NCBI GenBank assembly: GCA_020086605.1
Contig: JACBWW010000029.1
Span: 1,629,084-1,693,083, forward strand
Length of the DNA: 64,000 nt
Source: Lanius collurio
Taxonomy: Eukaryota > Chordata > Aves > Passeriformes > Laniidae
Reading direction: 5' to 3'
Part shown: piece after piece, positions 36,591 to 47,833 of the stretch
Layout: the number at the start of each line of letters is the position of its first letter
Position numbering within the stretch: position 1 is the stretch's first letter
Notes under the pieces: model-generated
The model's input: the letters and a program-made list of their open reading frames with translations, nothing else
What the model was told of the DNA's origin: nothing
Database searches by the model: none
Position numbers and translations under genes: made by a program

Positions 36591-39500
36591 TGGACGTGTC
36601 CGGGGTCCCCCTCGCTGCATGGCCGTGGGTGAGGACACGGCCAGGCTGTGTCTGGGTGCAGGCAAAGAGGTGTCCCCTGCCTCCAGAGCTGTGTGCCCTT
36701 GTCCCCAGCGTGATGGCAGCACAGGCCTGGGCTGGGAAGCTCAGCCTGGCCCCAGCTCTGCAGGGACAGACAGGGATAGGGGATGGGGAAGTGGTGGGGC
36801 TGCCTCTAAATTCTAAATATATCCCTGCAGAGAGCTGGTGCAGAGCTGGGCAAGAGGGTGAGGGTGATGGGGGTGACCAGGACAATGTGGGGCTGTGGGT
36901 GCCATGCAGCACATCCCTCCCTGCCCCTTCCCTGCCCCAGAGGGTGAGGAGTATGTGAAAGCTCCCGCTGTCCCTCCCCACCCTTGACCTTGTCCCCATC
37001 ACCAGGAGAGCCTGCAGTGGGCTGGCACCTCGGCTTCCTAGGCTCAAACCTTGGCCTGATCCATTCCCAGGCTGGCAGAGCCCAGCTCAGCCCTTCCCAT
37101 GGGCAAGAACCAGGGGCTCTGGGACAGAAGCTCCCTGGATCTCCACCCTTGGGTCTGGACAGGCTTCAGCCCACCTGGCCTGGACAGCGAAGATCCGGAG
37201 GGAAACAGGAGGTGAGGGAGGATAGAGGGAGCGGCCGAGCCCAAAAATATCCTTGTCAGGCGAACACTAACATCCTGAGCAGGGCTGAAGCTGATAAACA
37301 GACCATCTATCACAGCCCCAGCAGCCCCAGCAGCCTGATGAGAAGCAGATGCTGCATCTCTGCTGTGAGCCCCTGCATCCGGCCCGGCCCCCCCGGCCAC
37401 ACGCACCCAGCTGGGACCCGGGGCAGGAACCACCCCCTGCACTGGGCTGGGCTCCCCTCGCTGCTGCCCCTTGTTCTTTGGGGGGAAAGAGCCCTGGGGA
37501 GCCCCAAGATTGCAGCATCCCTTGCTCAGGAACGATGGTTCGCAGCAGCCTTGGCCAGCACGGCGTTGTTTCTGTAGCAGCCATGGCCAGGCCAGCCCTG
37601 AGCCTTGGCCAAGTGTGACAACAGCCACAGGGACCCAGAACCAAGGGATGTGCTGCAGGGACCCTCCTGCCTTCACAGAGCCCCTCCCTGGCACCCTGCA
37701 TGCCCCCGGGAAGGGGCTGCTGTGCTTTCTGCAGGAGGGATGTGCGGCACTGCAGTGTGCCCAGGGATCTGTGCTCTGGGATCCAACCCCTGGGAACCAG
37801 TCCCTGGGATCCATCCTCTGGGATCCATCCTCTGGGATCCAGTCCCTGGGATCCAGTCCCTGGGATCCAACCCCCTCTGCATGACTGGGCAGGGGAAAAT
37901 CAGCCCACGGGCTGTCCCTGCCTGTGCCTGGGAAAGGGCCCGCGGTGGTGCCCGTGTGGTGACATGGTGGCACATCAGCTCTGCCCATCTCTCGTGGTGG
38001 CCATTTCAGGGGCTGTACCATCCTCTCGTGTGTTCAGCAGCTTCAAAACCCCAGGGACAGCCAGAGCTGAGCCTGTAAAACACAGAGGATGGGAGTCAGC
38101 AGAGTGGTGAAGAGCTGAGTGTGGAGCCACAAGCCCTCGGGTCCTGTCCTGGGAGCTGCCGTGGGGCCCCTCTGGGTGCTCAGCACCCTGTGGGCCTGAG
38201 GACAGCAGTGCCAACAGCTCTGTGCACACAAAAAACCATAAAACACTCAAAATCTTCCCTTTGTTGCTCAAAGCCATCTTTTCTCAAAGCCCACAGGTGT
38301 GGGACACCTCTCCTGGGAGTGACTTCCAGGTCCTCACGTGTGAGGCGATCCCTGCCTCAGAGATGGCCCTGTCCTCCCCCTGCCACTGTCCCCTGGTGGG
38401 AAAAGACAGGACAAAGCCTTGTCTGCCCCCGTGGTGCAGGGCTGGGAGAGCTCAGCTGCCGTCCCCAGGGAGGTGCTGGTGGGGGGAAGAAATGCAGAGA
38501 AAGTCCGGAGGAATGCGCTGGGCTGTGCATCCCGCCGGGATGGAGGCAAAACATCTGCCACAGCCCACCCAGCCTGCCCCAGAGAGGGTCCCAGGGCAGA
38601 CAGACACCCCAATCAGTGTCCCCAAGATGGGGCAAAACCCCAGCCCTGCAGGGCCTGCCCTGCCCCCCTTGATTCCACTTGGTTTTCTCCCAAATTCCCG
38701 TGAACGACAACAGCCACCAGCACACCACTGGTCAGCACATTCCCACTGCTGCTGGGGCACCTCTGTGTGGGGGACAGCGGTGCCCCCGAGCCAGGAGAGC
38801 CCCAGCCCCAGCCCGCTCATCCCACTCGTGCGGGTGCGAACACGCCACATGGATTTGGAAGCATCCAGAATGACAAATGGCTGGATCATGGTCCTGCCAG
38901 CGCTGGGGATCCACCAGCCACTGCCACATGCCCATGTTCAAGGTGTCTGGAGGTGCCCAGGGCATGACACGCATGGCCAGGACAGTCCCCTGGCACCGTC
39001 CATGGTCACAGCAGCTCTGCTGGCATTGCCCGTGCCCCGACTCGCCGCTCACCTCCAGCCTCTCCTGTCCCAAGCCGTGTCCCTGCGTGTCCCTTGCTGC
39101 TGCTGGTGATGCCAGAGGATGAGGAGTGGGCGAGTGCTCCGAGAGCTCTGTGGCCACCCCGAGCTGCTCCCGGCAGCGCTGGGCTGAGTCAGAGCTCGGC
39201 CCTCCCCGCGGTTACAACACAGCGCCCTTTCCCCTCTCCAGGCAGGCCTCCGCTGCAGGAAATGTCCTTTTTTAATAGCACTTGGGATTTGTTCCTCCTT
39301 GAAATTCCCCAGCCCTGCGAGGCCAGGCTGGGGCTCCTCAGGGACGCCCGAGCCCCCCGGCCAGGAAGGTTCTGCTGTGAGCAGCTCCCTGCTCTCTGGA
39401 GGGTGGAAGGCACTGGTGATGCTCCATCCCATGCAGGCACCCTTTCCCCTCCTCCTGGCCCCCAAAATCCTGATCCCCACCAGCCATCAGAACCCCATCC

Positions 39501-40050
39501 CTGCCCCAGACAAGCTTTAATTCATCAGCTTCCCAGACAGCCCTGATGCCACCACCAAGGTAGCACCAGGCAAGGTAAATCCTGCCCAAGAACCCCCTCA
39601 GATGCCTCTCCTGGGTGCTGAGGACTGGGATCATGTAGGAGAATGTGCCCTTGCTGGAAGGGCTCACTCAACCCTAGAAATGGAAGGGGCTGACCCCAGG
39701 GCAGCTCCTGCTGCCCGTTGGGTCCTGTGGGCAGCGATCCCATGAGGATGCTGCTCCCTGGCACTCTGCAGCATGAGCTGGTGGCAGGACAGCTCCAGTG
39801 CTCCTTCCCACTGGGGCCTTCCAGCTCTCCCAACATCTCCATCCCATCCCTCAGCGTCTCCATCCCGGCCCCCACAGCCCAGGGTGGCCTCTGTGGAGGA
39901 GAGGTGCCTCGTCTCTCCCTTCCTCCCTCCCTCCCTCGCCAGTGCTGGTATTAAATCAAAGGTTTATGAGAAAATGGAGGGGCCAGGGGAGATCCTAATC
40001 TGGTCACAGGCTGATTAACCCCGAGTTCAGGCTGAGGTCCTGATGCTCAG
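36591..40050. other. Presumed body of the miR-143/145 host transcript
   Basis: No protein-coding gene is recognised. If transcription starts near 40.4 kb on the minus strand, this is the 5' part of the primary miRNA transcript (in mammals the MIR143HG/CARMN lncRNA). Visible content is a 14-bp tandem repeat at 37774-37871 and an AT-rich segment near 37,237-37,310 (aaaaatatcc, gataaacagaccatctatc). Strand and extent are inferred from the orientation of the hairpins only. Confidence 0.45.
37774..37871. repeat. 14-bp tandem repeat, 7 copies
   Basis: Seven copies of a 14-mer of the type CTCTGGGATCCATC, with variation in the first and last bases. One copy has GGGAACC instead of GGGATCC. It is a minisatellite inside the presumed host transcript, 1.2 kb upstream of pre-miR-143. 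Confidence 0.92.
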
Positions 40051-40060
40051 CTATAAATAG
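40051..40060. promoter_or_regulatory. MEF2 consensus site CTATAAATAG
   Basis: It fits YTAWWWWTAR perfectly. It lies 46 bp from a perfect CArG box, and MEF2 and SRF sites together are typical of muscle control regions. It also resembles a TATA box on the + strand, but no + strand gene follows. Confidence 0.5.
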
Positions 40061-40105
40061 CTCTGCCTTCCCTTTCCCATCCTCCTGCCGGGGCTGCGTG
40101 CCTGC

Positions 40106-40115
40106 CCTTTTATGG
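40106..40115. promoter_or_regulatory. Perfect CArG box CCTTTTATGG (SRF site)
   Basis: It fits CC(A/T)6GG exactly. SRF with myocardin is an established activator of the miR-143/145 cluster in smooth muscle and heart. The site is about 3.5 kb upstream of pre-miR-143 in the transcriptional sense. Confidence 0.6.
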
Positions 40116-40409
40116 TCAAAAAGGCAGATTTGGAGCCCGAGCGGCCCCCATCTCCCCCCATCTCCCCCCATCTCCCTTGCTGGGGACGAGCCAAGGGGGC
40201 CCAGGGGGATGCTGCTCTTGCTTGCTGGGTTTTGCTGGGATGAATTACGATGCCAAGAACAAAGGAGCAGGTTCGGGGGGCTGCGAGCAGGGGATGGGTG
40301 CAGAGGGGAGAGCGCATCTGGTTTGTGGGGCCAGAGCGAGGGAGAAATCACCTAATGTGGTGTCTCNGGTATGGGAGCCCTGGGTGCAAAACTGCTCGCT
40401 GGCTGCTCA

Positions 40410-40570
40410 GAAGCTGGAAAAACCTTTTTCTTTTTACCTTATATGCGCTGGCGGGGGAGGCCAGGCCGCGGCGGGCAGCGCTGTCAGGGGCGCCGTGGGG
40501 ATCCATTGGCTGGGGGGCCATCACGTGGGGCCCGGCCGCCACCGCCGCCGCGAGGCCCAGTGTTGCTTTT
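40410..40570 (-). promoter_or_regulatory. Promoter-like block for the miR-143/145 host transcript
   Basis: Read on the minus strand, an E-box CACGTG (40522-40527), a CCAAT box (ATTGG on +, 40505-40509) and TATAAG (CTTATA on +, 40438-40443) follow one another with promoter-like spacing: CCAAT is about 65 bp upstream of TATA. This predicts a start near 40,405-40,415. The surrounding 40450-40560 is rich in CpG. The CCTTATATGC that contains the TATA is also a one-mismatch CArG box. No coding frame follows on the minus strand, which fits a noncoding host gene. Confidence 0.5.
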
Positions 40571-42540
40571 ACCCCCTAAGGAAGGGCCGCTTGACAATTT
40601 TCATATTTCTTCTAAATTTGGAGATTTCAGACAATGCTGGGAGGCTTGGCTCGGGCTGCCAGAGGCCCATGTGGAAGTCATTAAGGCGGAGAGGGGGAGC
40701 GGAGGGAAGGAGGGTTGGGGGAAGCGAGGGGGAGGAGAGCGGCCAGGGCGACGCGCCTGGGAACCCGGGCTGTGCCGGCCGGAGAAAGTTGTTTGGAATA
40801 AACTCATTTCCTCCCAGCACCGTGCACGGGGGGGGGACGTGCATCCCCACCACCCGTGGGGTGAGGGTCCAGAGGGGCTGGATGGCCACGGGGAGCCGGG
40901 GCGGTGCTGGCGCCCATCCCACCGGCCACAGGAAGTGGAGATGCTCCCTGGCCTGGCTGGAGCTGTCCCGTGACTCCCATGACTTTGAAAAGCTCCATCT
41001 GGCCTGGGAAAAGGTGTTGTGGCAGCACCAGGACTCTGCTGTGAGCCCAGGGTGAGGTCCCTGAGTGTCCCCAGGGCTGCGGGGCTGGGTACACGTGGGC
41101 CTTTTGAGGGTGCCAGGGGCACGGGGAGCCTGTGTGGGAGCTCCAGCACCGGCCCCGTGTGCACCGTGAGTCTGTGTATGGCCTCCAGCCCGAGCTGGGT
41201 CCCCCCAGTGAGCAGCCAGTTGGCAGCTGGGGTGGGGAACACCCGGCACTGAGCCACTTCATCCTGCTGCATCAGCCCCCAGCATGGCACGGAAGGAGTT
41301 TGTCCCTGCTCTGGACACCGCTGCGCTGCCTGGGTGACGTGAATCCAGCAGGGAGCACAGCTCTGGAGCAGCAGGAACAGCCTCTGCTGCATGAAATCAC
41401 TGAGAGAGAGCCAGGGAGCACAGGGAGACACCGCCAGCTCCAGCTCTGGCTTTCCAAGGTGGTGACATTCCCTGAGGGGAGCACAGAGCTGGGTTCTGGG
41501 GTCTTATGCCCATCAGAGGGTCCTGGATTGTGGGAAGGAGCTGGGTCCTGAGCCATGCACAGGCACAGTGGTGGGGACAAATGAGTGAGAGTCTGGCAGG
41601 GCAGGACTTCCACCAGAAACACATCCCAGAGAGGGCTCCTACCATCCCCAGACCCCTGAGCCTGTTGGGGCAGCCCCAAAGGCAGGGCCAGGGCCCCTCT
41701 GCCATCATGGCAGGCTTTGAACAGGGATGGTGTGGAGTGCTTGGCATCTCTGAGGCTCCCCCCAGATTTAAGCATCACTTCAGCACCAGAGCCACTGCTG
41801 CAGGAGCTGAACATCCCCTCAGCACCTCTGTGTGTGTCCTGAGGACATCCCTCATCCCGGAGAGAGCTGCTCTGCCAGCTACAGGAGAGGAGAAACTGGG
41901 AACCAGCCTGTGTGGGATGAGGCAACAGAAACCTGCCCAGCACCTGCCAGGAGAGCAGGGATGGGACCAGCAGTGCCTGGATCTGCCAGCAGCATGCCCA
42001 GACCCAGCAGGGACAGGCATCTGGTGTCCTCCAAGGACTCAGAGCCACCAGCCAGGTGGTGAAGCACTTCCTGGGGGCTGCTTGGGAAAAAAAACCCCAA
42101 TTCTTGTTGGAATTGCTGCACACACAGAGATGCAGCGGCCCCTGGCAGCACAAGCCTTGGTTTTGCCAGGGTCCAGGAGCAGCAGGCTCCCAGCAGGTGT
42201 GCCCACTGTCGCCGGGGCACGGAGATGAGCCCAGGCTCACTGACCACACCATGGGCATTGTGCAGAGCACAGCCCACAGCAGGACATCCCCCTCCCCGGC
42301 TGCACACAACCTTGGTGCACGGCCCTGAGCTGGGACAGCACCCATGGGATGTCCCTGGGACGTGCTGGGGCTCTCCCTGCACACAGACCCTCCCTCACTG
42401 CTTCCAATCCCTAAATCCCTCGCTGTCCCCAAGCTCATCCCCATCCCATGCCCTGGGATCCAGCAGGGAGATCTCCCACCCTCCCTCTCCCCTCTCCCTG
42501 TGCTCTCGGGGGGTGGCTTTGAGTGAGGCACAACCACGGG
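40571..42540. other. Region upstream of the promoter-like block, no gene recognised
   Basis: An AT-rich, low-complexity-free patch at 40,585-40,640 interrupts GC-rich sequence and reads like conserved noncoding DNA. The rest to 42,540 is GC-rich without a recognisable exon or repeat. Confidence 0.4.
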
Positions 42541-42800
42541 CTGCCATTAAACAAACACTATAATTAGAAACCAGGTTCCCTAAATGAAGTGAAAAATGTA
42601 ACGTTACCCTCTGTTTGTTCGCTGGATGCTGCGCTCTTGTTCCATGACCCAGAGGGGTCGTGCCCTGTGGTTTCTGAGAAGCCTTAATAAGGTAATGTTT
42701 AGGAGGTTACTATCTTTACAGCTCTTGTCTTATTACAACTCCATAAGAAAAACATTTAGGGCAAAGCAGGATTCCTTGGCGCGGGTTTGTTTTTGTTACT
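42541..42800. promoter_or_regulatory. AT-rich enhancer-like island
   Basis: About 260 bp of AT-rich DNA sits abruptly between GC-rich flanks. It has forkhead-type motifs (taaacaaaca at 42547-42556; tgtttgtt near 42612), a homeodomain core (ataattag), and several unique non-repetitive words. It has no open frame with known similarity. I read it as a conserved noncoding element, which needs alignment to confirm. Confidence 0.4.
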
Positions 42801-44270
42801 GCTTCACTAAGATGCTGCCCAGCCATCCCTCCTCACCACGGATTCAGTTTCAGTATCTCCACAAAAGTGACTTTTTCCCCACCTCCCGCTGACCTCCAGC
42901 CTCTCTGGCTGGGTGCAAGGGCAGGGGTCAAGTGGCCAGGACAGCTGTGTCCCGGGCAGGTGGGGAGGGGACCACTGGCTGCTGGCTGCACACCGAGTGA
43001 TGCCACTGGGCAGTGATAGAGAGGAATCCCCAGGGCTGCTCCCAGCTTCCCAAGAGGCTGGGACGTGATAAGAGAAACCCTTCTCCTGCGAGCCATCCAA
43101 ACACCAAATTTAGGACCCTTTCATCTGCTGCCTGACATCAGAGGAGGCTGCTGGAGGGCAGAAGGGCATTTCTCATCCCATATATTATTACAGCCCCTGC
43201 CTCCCTCAGCCCCTTCAGGGGCAGGACAGTGATCAATGGGCGAGGTGGGCTGAGGCAGCTCTGAAGGTGACCTTCAGGACTGGCCTGTGCTGCCCTGGAA
43301 ATCCCTTCCCGCCCTGGCCTGCAGCACACAGGAGCAGGGAATGGGGACCAGGGCAGGAGATTGTCTGCTCTAGCTTCAAACCACCATTTCCCACCTGGTG
43401 ATGATTCCCCAGGAGTTTGGAGGTCCCTGCACATGATCCCTTGCCCAGAGACACTGAGAGAAGTTTGGCTTGAGCACTGCCCTCCAGGACAGATGTCAGT
43501 GCCACTGCCGAGCTTTCCATTTACCTCCACCCTTCACCTTGCCCTGGGAACTTGGACTCCTGCCCACAAGAAAAAGCCACCAAAGCCCTTAAAATAAGAG
43601 GCTTTCTCCTCACAGACCCAGAGGGCACTGCTGCCCTGGCAGCATGTCCCTGGGAGCATCCTCCAGCCCCCTGGCCTTGCAGGGAAGGCAGTGGGGAGGC
43701 TCCGGGCTGCTCCGTGTGTCACACACGGGGCTGAAGGACCAGCCCTTCCCACAGGCAGGAGCTGGGATGCAGAGGGCACCCTGGCAGGACTGTCTGACCT
43801 TTGCAATCCAGCACAAAATGAAGTCACCCCTCCAAAGCGCTCAGGGGTTGGTGTCTGACTGCCTTTGGCTGCAGAGGGAAAGAGAACTGAGTTGTTTGGA
43901 AAGCCAGCATTGCCCACCCATGCTCTGAGCTGGTGGGCAGTGGGGCACAGCCAGGACAGGCTGAGGCCAGGAGCCCAAAGGGCTGGAAAAGGTTAGAGGG
44001 CAAGCACAGGGATCACAGAGGGACCAGGGCATGGGGCCCAGCAGGATGAGGGGACCCATGGCCCGATAGTGCCCCAATGGTCCCTGCAGCCTCCCAGCCT
44101 GGAGGAGACTTGGTTCTGTCCTCCCTCTATCCTATGGGGACCTGAGACTGCCCCACACAGAGCTCCCAGAGGGAGCAGTGCCGTGCCCTCACACCAACCT
44201 CCCCCCAGTGCCACCACTGGGGACCAGACCCAGAGCACCAAGGCAGGGAGGCACCGGGGCAGCCACCGGC
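42801..44270. other. Noncoding, nothing recognised
   Basis: GC-rich sequence without recognisable exons, repeats or RNA genes. Confidence 0.5.
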
Positions 44271-44790
44271 CCCACAGCAGGCGCTGTGCCAGGCAGGGAC
44301 GGAAGGAAGCGGCCGTTTCCAGCCCGGCGAGCAGCAGAGCAGGCTTTTTCCATCAGGTGCTCTGTCTCCAGCAGCAGGAGTCAAAAGAAAACAAAAGGCA
44401 GGAGAGGAGCGGGACAGGAGGAACCTGCACGTCTGGATCGTGTAAGCAGCACCGTGCTGGAAACGCCGGCCGGGTGATGGATGTGCCGGAGGGGCCGCGC
44501 AGGATGTGCCGGACGCGCATCTTCCCCCGCCCGCCCGGCGCTGCCGGCAGCCGCTGGCCCGACGCCTCCGGTCCCCCCGGAACGGCCCGGCCGGGGGCTG
44601 ACGCCTCAGGGTGCTGCTGGCCCCGCGGCCCCCCGCCCCAGCGGACAGCCCTGCTCGGCTCTGCCTCCCGCCGCCCAAATCTGGCTGTTATCTGCCGCCT
44701 GGGATCCAAAGGGCGTGATTTACAGCCAGCGCCGAGCATCGCGCAGCTCCCCGCCCGCAGGGGCAGAAGGGCCGCCGGGACAGCTGGATT
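44270..44790. promoter_or_regulatory. CpG island between IL17B and the miR cluster
   Basis: CpG dinucleotides are dense here, particularly at 44460-44640 (runs such as ccgcccgcccggcgctgccg), while flanks are GC-rich but CpG-poor. No exon of a known protein is seen. In mammals the miR-143/145 host gene has distal alternative promoters in this interval, so this is a candidate for one. Direction cannot be told from the sequence. Confidence 0.5.
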
Positions 44791-45057
44791 AGGGCTGTGT
44801 AAATAATATTGTGCAGTGATGCAGAGCCAGCGAGCTGCCAGCGTGGTCACCGCTTCTGCCCGCGGCACCCTGGCACCGCAGCGGGGCAATGCCCCCTCCT
44901 TCCCTCGGGAAAACCCGTCCTGCCAGGATGAGGGCTTTTGGGACAGTGTGGGCACAGAAGAGGATGGGAGGAGAGCACCCATCCCGCTCGATGCCAGCAC
45001 AAATTCCTGGCCGCCCTGTCCAGCCGTGCCGCGTCTCTGTGTTTATGCAATGGCAGG

Positions 45058-45195
45058 AGCCGGCAGAATTAAGCACTTTTTGTTTTTCCCTTTTTTGAGA
45101 ACGGAGTTTTAATTCCCACCAAACAATGTTCTTTTTCCAGCAAGCTTAAAATAAGCCTTTTTGGCTCGGGTGTCTCTGGAGCCGTTGTGCAAATA
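45058..45195. promoter_or_regulatory. AT-rich noncoding element
   Basis: A compact block (ggcagaattaagcacttttt through ccttttttgagaacggag to aaaataagcctttttggctc) that is AT-rich in a GC-rich neighbourhood and not simple repeat. It is a candidate conserved element, function unknown. Confidence 0.3.
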
Positions 45196-47812
45196 AGGAC
45201 GTGAGCTCCGTGCTCTGGCTGGGCAGGCACTACCTGCCAGGGGGGTTTTGGGGGGACATGGGAGGCCCCCAGGCCTGGCCCTCCTCCCACCACGGCACAG
45301 GGCTGGCTCTGGCCAGGACAGCTCTCTGGAGCTTTCCTTTGATGAGTGGAAAATGTTGCTCACGCAGAGATAGGGATGTGGCCGTGCTGGAGCCGCCCGC
45401 CAGACGCGTCTGTCTGGCCCCGGGGTGGGTGTGTGCTCAGGTGTGCTGGGGCCTCACAAACCCCATGAGGAGCCGGGTTCTGGAGCAGCCTGGGTGCCCT
45501 GAGAAGTGGCCATGCCTTGCAGAGTGGCACCAACAGTGCTGCTGCCCACTGCTCACTGTGGGCAGAGGGGGCTGCTGACCCCACACCAGCAGCTCCCACC
45601 CTGACAGGGACGTTCCTGCTTGTGGGAAAAGGCACAAAGCTGTTTTCTGCCAGCGTGGAACTGTGGCCTGGTTTCCCCCCACTCCCTTACCTGCAGTCCC
45701 CGAGGTGTGCTCTGCCACACAAGCCCTGCCCAGCACGTCCCTGCTGCCAAGCACGAGCATGGCACAACTGCCCTGCCTCTCTTGGGCTGAGCTGGGTTCC
45801 ATGAGGGTTTTCTGCCACACAGGTACTTGGGTTTACTCAGGCCAGGTGAAGCCAATCTTCGCCACCCCTCCTGCCCCACCTGGATCCCTGTTCCCCTCCT
45901 CCAGGCCCCGCTCTCCACCCAAGTTTTCCATGGCAGTGTGGCAAAGCAGAGACAGCAGCAGAGATGAGCACATACAAAACCTGAGAGCACCCCTCCGGGT
46001 AACCCCCTCCCAGGAGAGCTCTGGGGGGCTTTCCAGCACTCCAACCCCAGCACACCTTGCTCCCTCAGGGATGGCACTGCAGCCAGGATGGGCACACAGA
46101 GCCCCCCAGCCCTCCTGTCCCAGCCTGGAGGCAGAGCTGGCCATGACCCAGCCTCCCCATCCCAGCCCCTTCCTTGTGCGAGGCTGGTGGGGAAAAGCCA
46201 CCCACACCCACCCCCGCCTCCCCCAGCTTATCAAATTTGGCCATGTCTGAAAAGGCCTGGTTTCCTTTTCACCAAAAAAGATCAAAACTGGGTAATTGGC
46301 TGCCGGCACAGATGCCTCTGCGCCTCTCTCATGTGTAAACAGCATTGCCGAGCGCTGACACAACGCAGGCGGCCACGGCACACGCAGGCGCCCCAGGGCT
46401 GCCACCAGCCCTTCTGGGGGTCCCACAACAGGGGCTGAAAGTCGCTGGGTGCAGGCAGGGCTTGGCTCAGCAGCCCAGAAGATGCTGGTGGCCAAAGGCC
46501 GGGTGCTGCCGTACACCTGAAGCACGGGCAGGTGGTTGCAGGGCTCATCTGGCAGGTCCTGAGGTGACAAATGGGACACTGCATGCTCAGATCTCAGCCA
46601 AGGGGACAGCAAAGCCCCCGAAATGCTGTGCTGGGGCGGTCCTTGGGGATGTTAATGTGAGTTGGGGCGGGTGGGAGCAGCCAGGCTGTCCCCTGTTTCA
46701 TCCCAGGGCTGGCAGGAGGAGAGGGACAGTGTGAGTTGGGGGTACCGAGACCTTTACCCTATTTATGGAGTTTTCTAGAGGCCTAGTTCACCGACTGGGA
46801 AAAGGAGGTTGAAATTTCCCACCGCCCTACAAAGCTCAAGGGCCTTCAAGTCCCTGGGGATGCACAACGAGGNAGGGGCGGAGGGATGCAGGGAGGGCGG
46901 GATGGAGGGGCGGAGGGATGCAGGGAGGGCTGGAGAAGAAGGAGGAGGGATGCAGACGGGAAGGACGGAGAGCTGGGAGCGGCTGGGTGGCGGACAGCAC
47001 CATCGCGTGGCACTTGACCGCAGGGACAGCAACAGCCCAGAGCAGGGAGTGCAATGCCAGTCCTGCCTCAGTTTCCCCCACCGCAGCACCCCGCACCCCG
47101 GTACTTGGCCCCAGGAGGCCAGAGCAGCACCCACCAACACCCAGCACCCCGCAGATGCAGTGCCCAGCCCCACGGCCAGCTGTGGGCACAGCTGGTGTGT
47201 CCCCACGGCAGGAGCTGGAGGACAGCAGAAGGGGAAGGGTTTGGGGACAGACAGCCCAGGGGTGCAGGGAGTGATGGATGCCATCATCTCATTGCTGGGC
47301 AGAAGGGTCTGGGGGCTCCTGGGGACAGCAGAGCTGCCGGTGGTGGTGGCACACAGATGGCAGTGGGCCCTCAGCCCCAGGTTACCTGCTCACCTTGCTG
47401 CCAGCCCAGGACACAGCCTCGCCTGCTCCTCCTGCTCCTCCTGCTCCACCAGCCGTGTCCCTCCTGGACGTGTCAGGGCTGTGACCATGCTGGTGACACC
47501 AGCAGAGCCCAAACCCCCTCCCCAGAGCACGTTATTGCCAAGAGAGCCCCTCGGGGCTGCCTGGTCCGGAGGCGACCCGCCACTGACCACAGTCGCCACC
47601 ACCAGCGGAGCCAGCGCCCGGGGTGGCGACGGTGGCCGAGTCCCAGACCACGCTGGCCCCCTGCCCTGTCTGCTCTGAGGCTCCCTGGCACCTTGGGGAC
47701 CGGACACACCTCCGGCGGGGCACAGCCAGGGGCTGGGGCTTTCCCTTTTTAGCTGCCCGGTTTGCAGGGACCGGCCACACTGCAGGACAGCGGCCGGCAC
47801 CCCTCCGTGGCC
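45196..47812. other. IL17B upstream region
   Basis: No exon recognised. It contains a short AT-rich patch at about 46,225-46,300, a CArG-like CTATTTATGG (one mismatch) at about 46,758-46,767, a purine-rich tandem repeat at 46,874-46,955 and a CpG-rich stretch at 47,540-47,680 ahead of the IL17B start. Single undefined bases occur at 46,873 here and at 40,367 further left. Confidence 0.5.
46874..46955. repeat. Purine-rich 32-bp imperfect tandem repeat
   Basis: Two adjacent copies of aggggcggagggatgcaggg plus spacer, with starts at 46874 and 46906, then a third partial copy. An N at 46873 abuts the repeat, suggesting uncertain assembly. Confidence 0.75.
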
Positions 47813-47833
47813 ATGGAGCGGGCTCCAAACCTG
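47813..47833 (+). CDS. IL17B: IL17B exon 1 (start of signal peptide)
   Basis: ATG in the context gtggccATGg, seven codons MERAPNL, then donor gtaggt. The start is chosen because the short exon ends with the same Asn-Leu as human IL17B and joins in phase 0 to the leucine-rich signal core of exon 2. Confidence 0.85.

Noticed and set aside
40437..40446. CCTTATATGC as a second CArG box
   Set aside because: The last position breaks CC(A/T)6GG. It is better explained as part of the minus-strand TATA motif, though SRF binding is not excluded.
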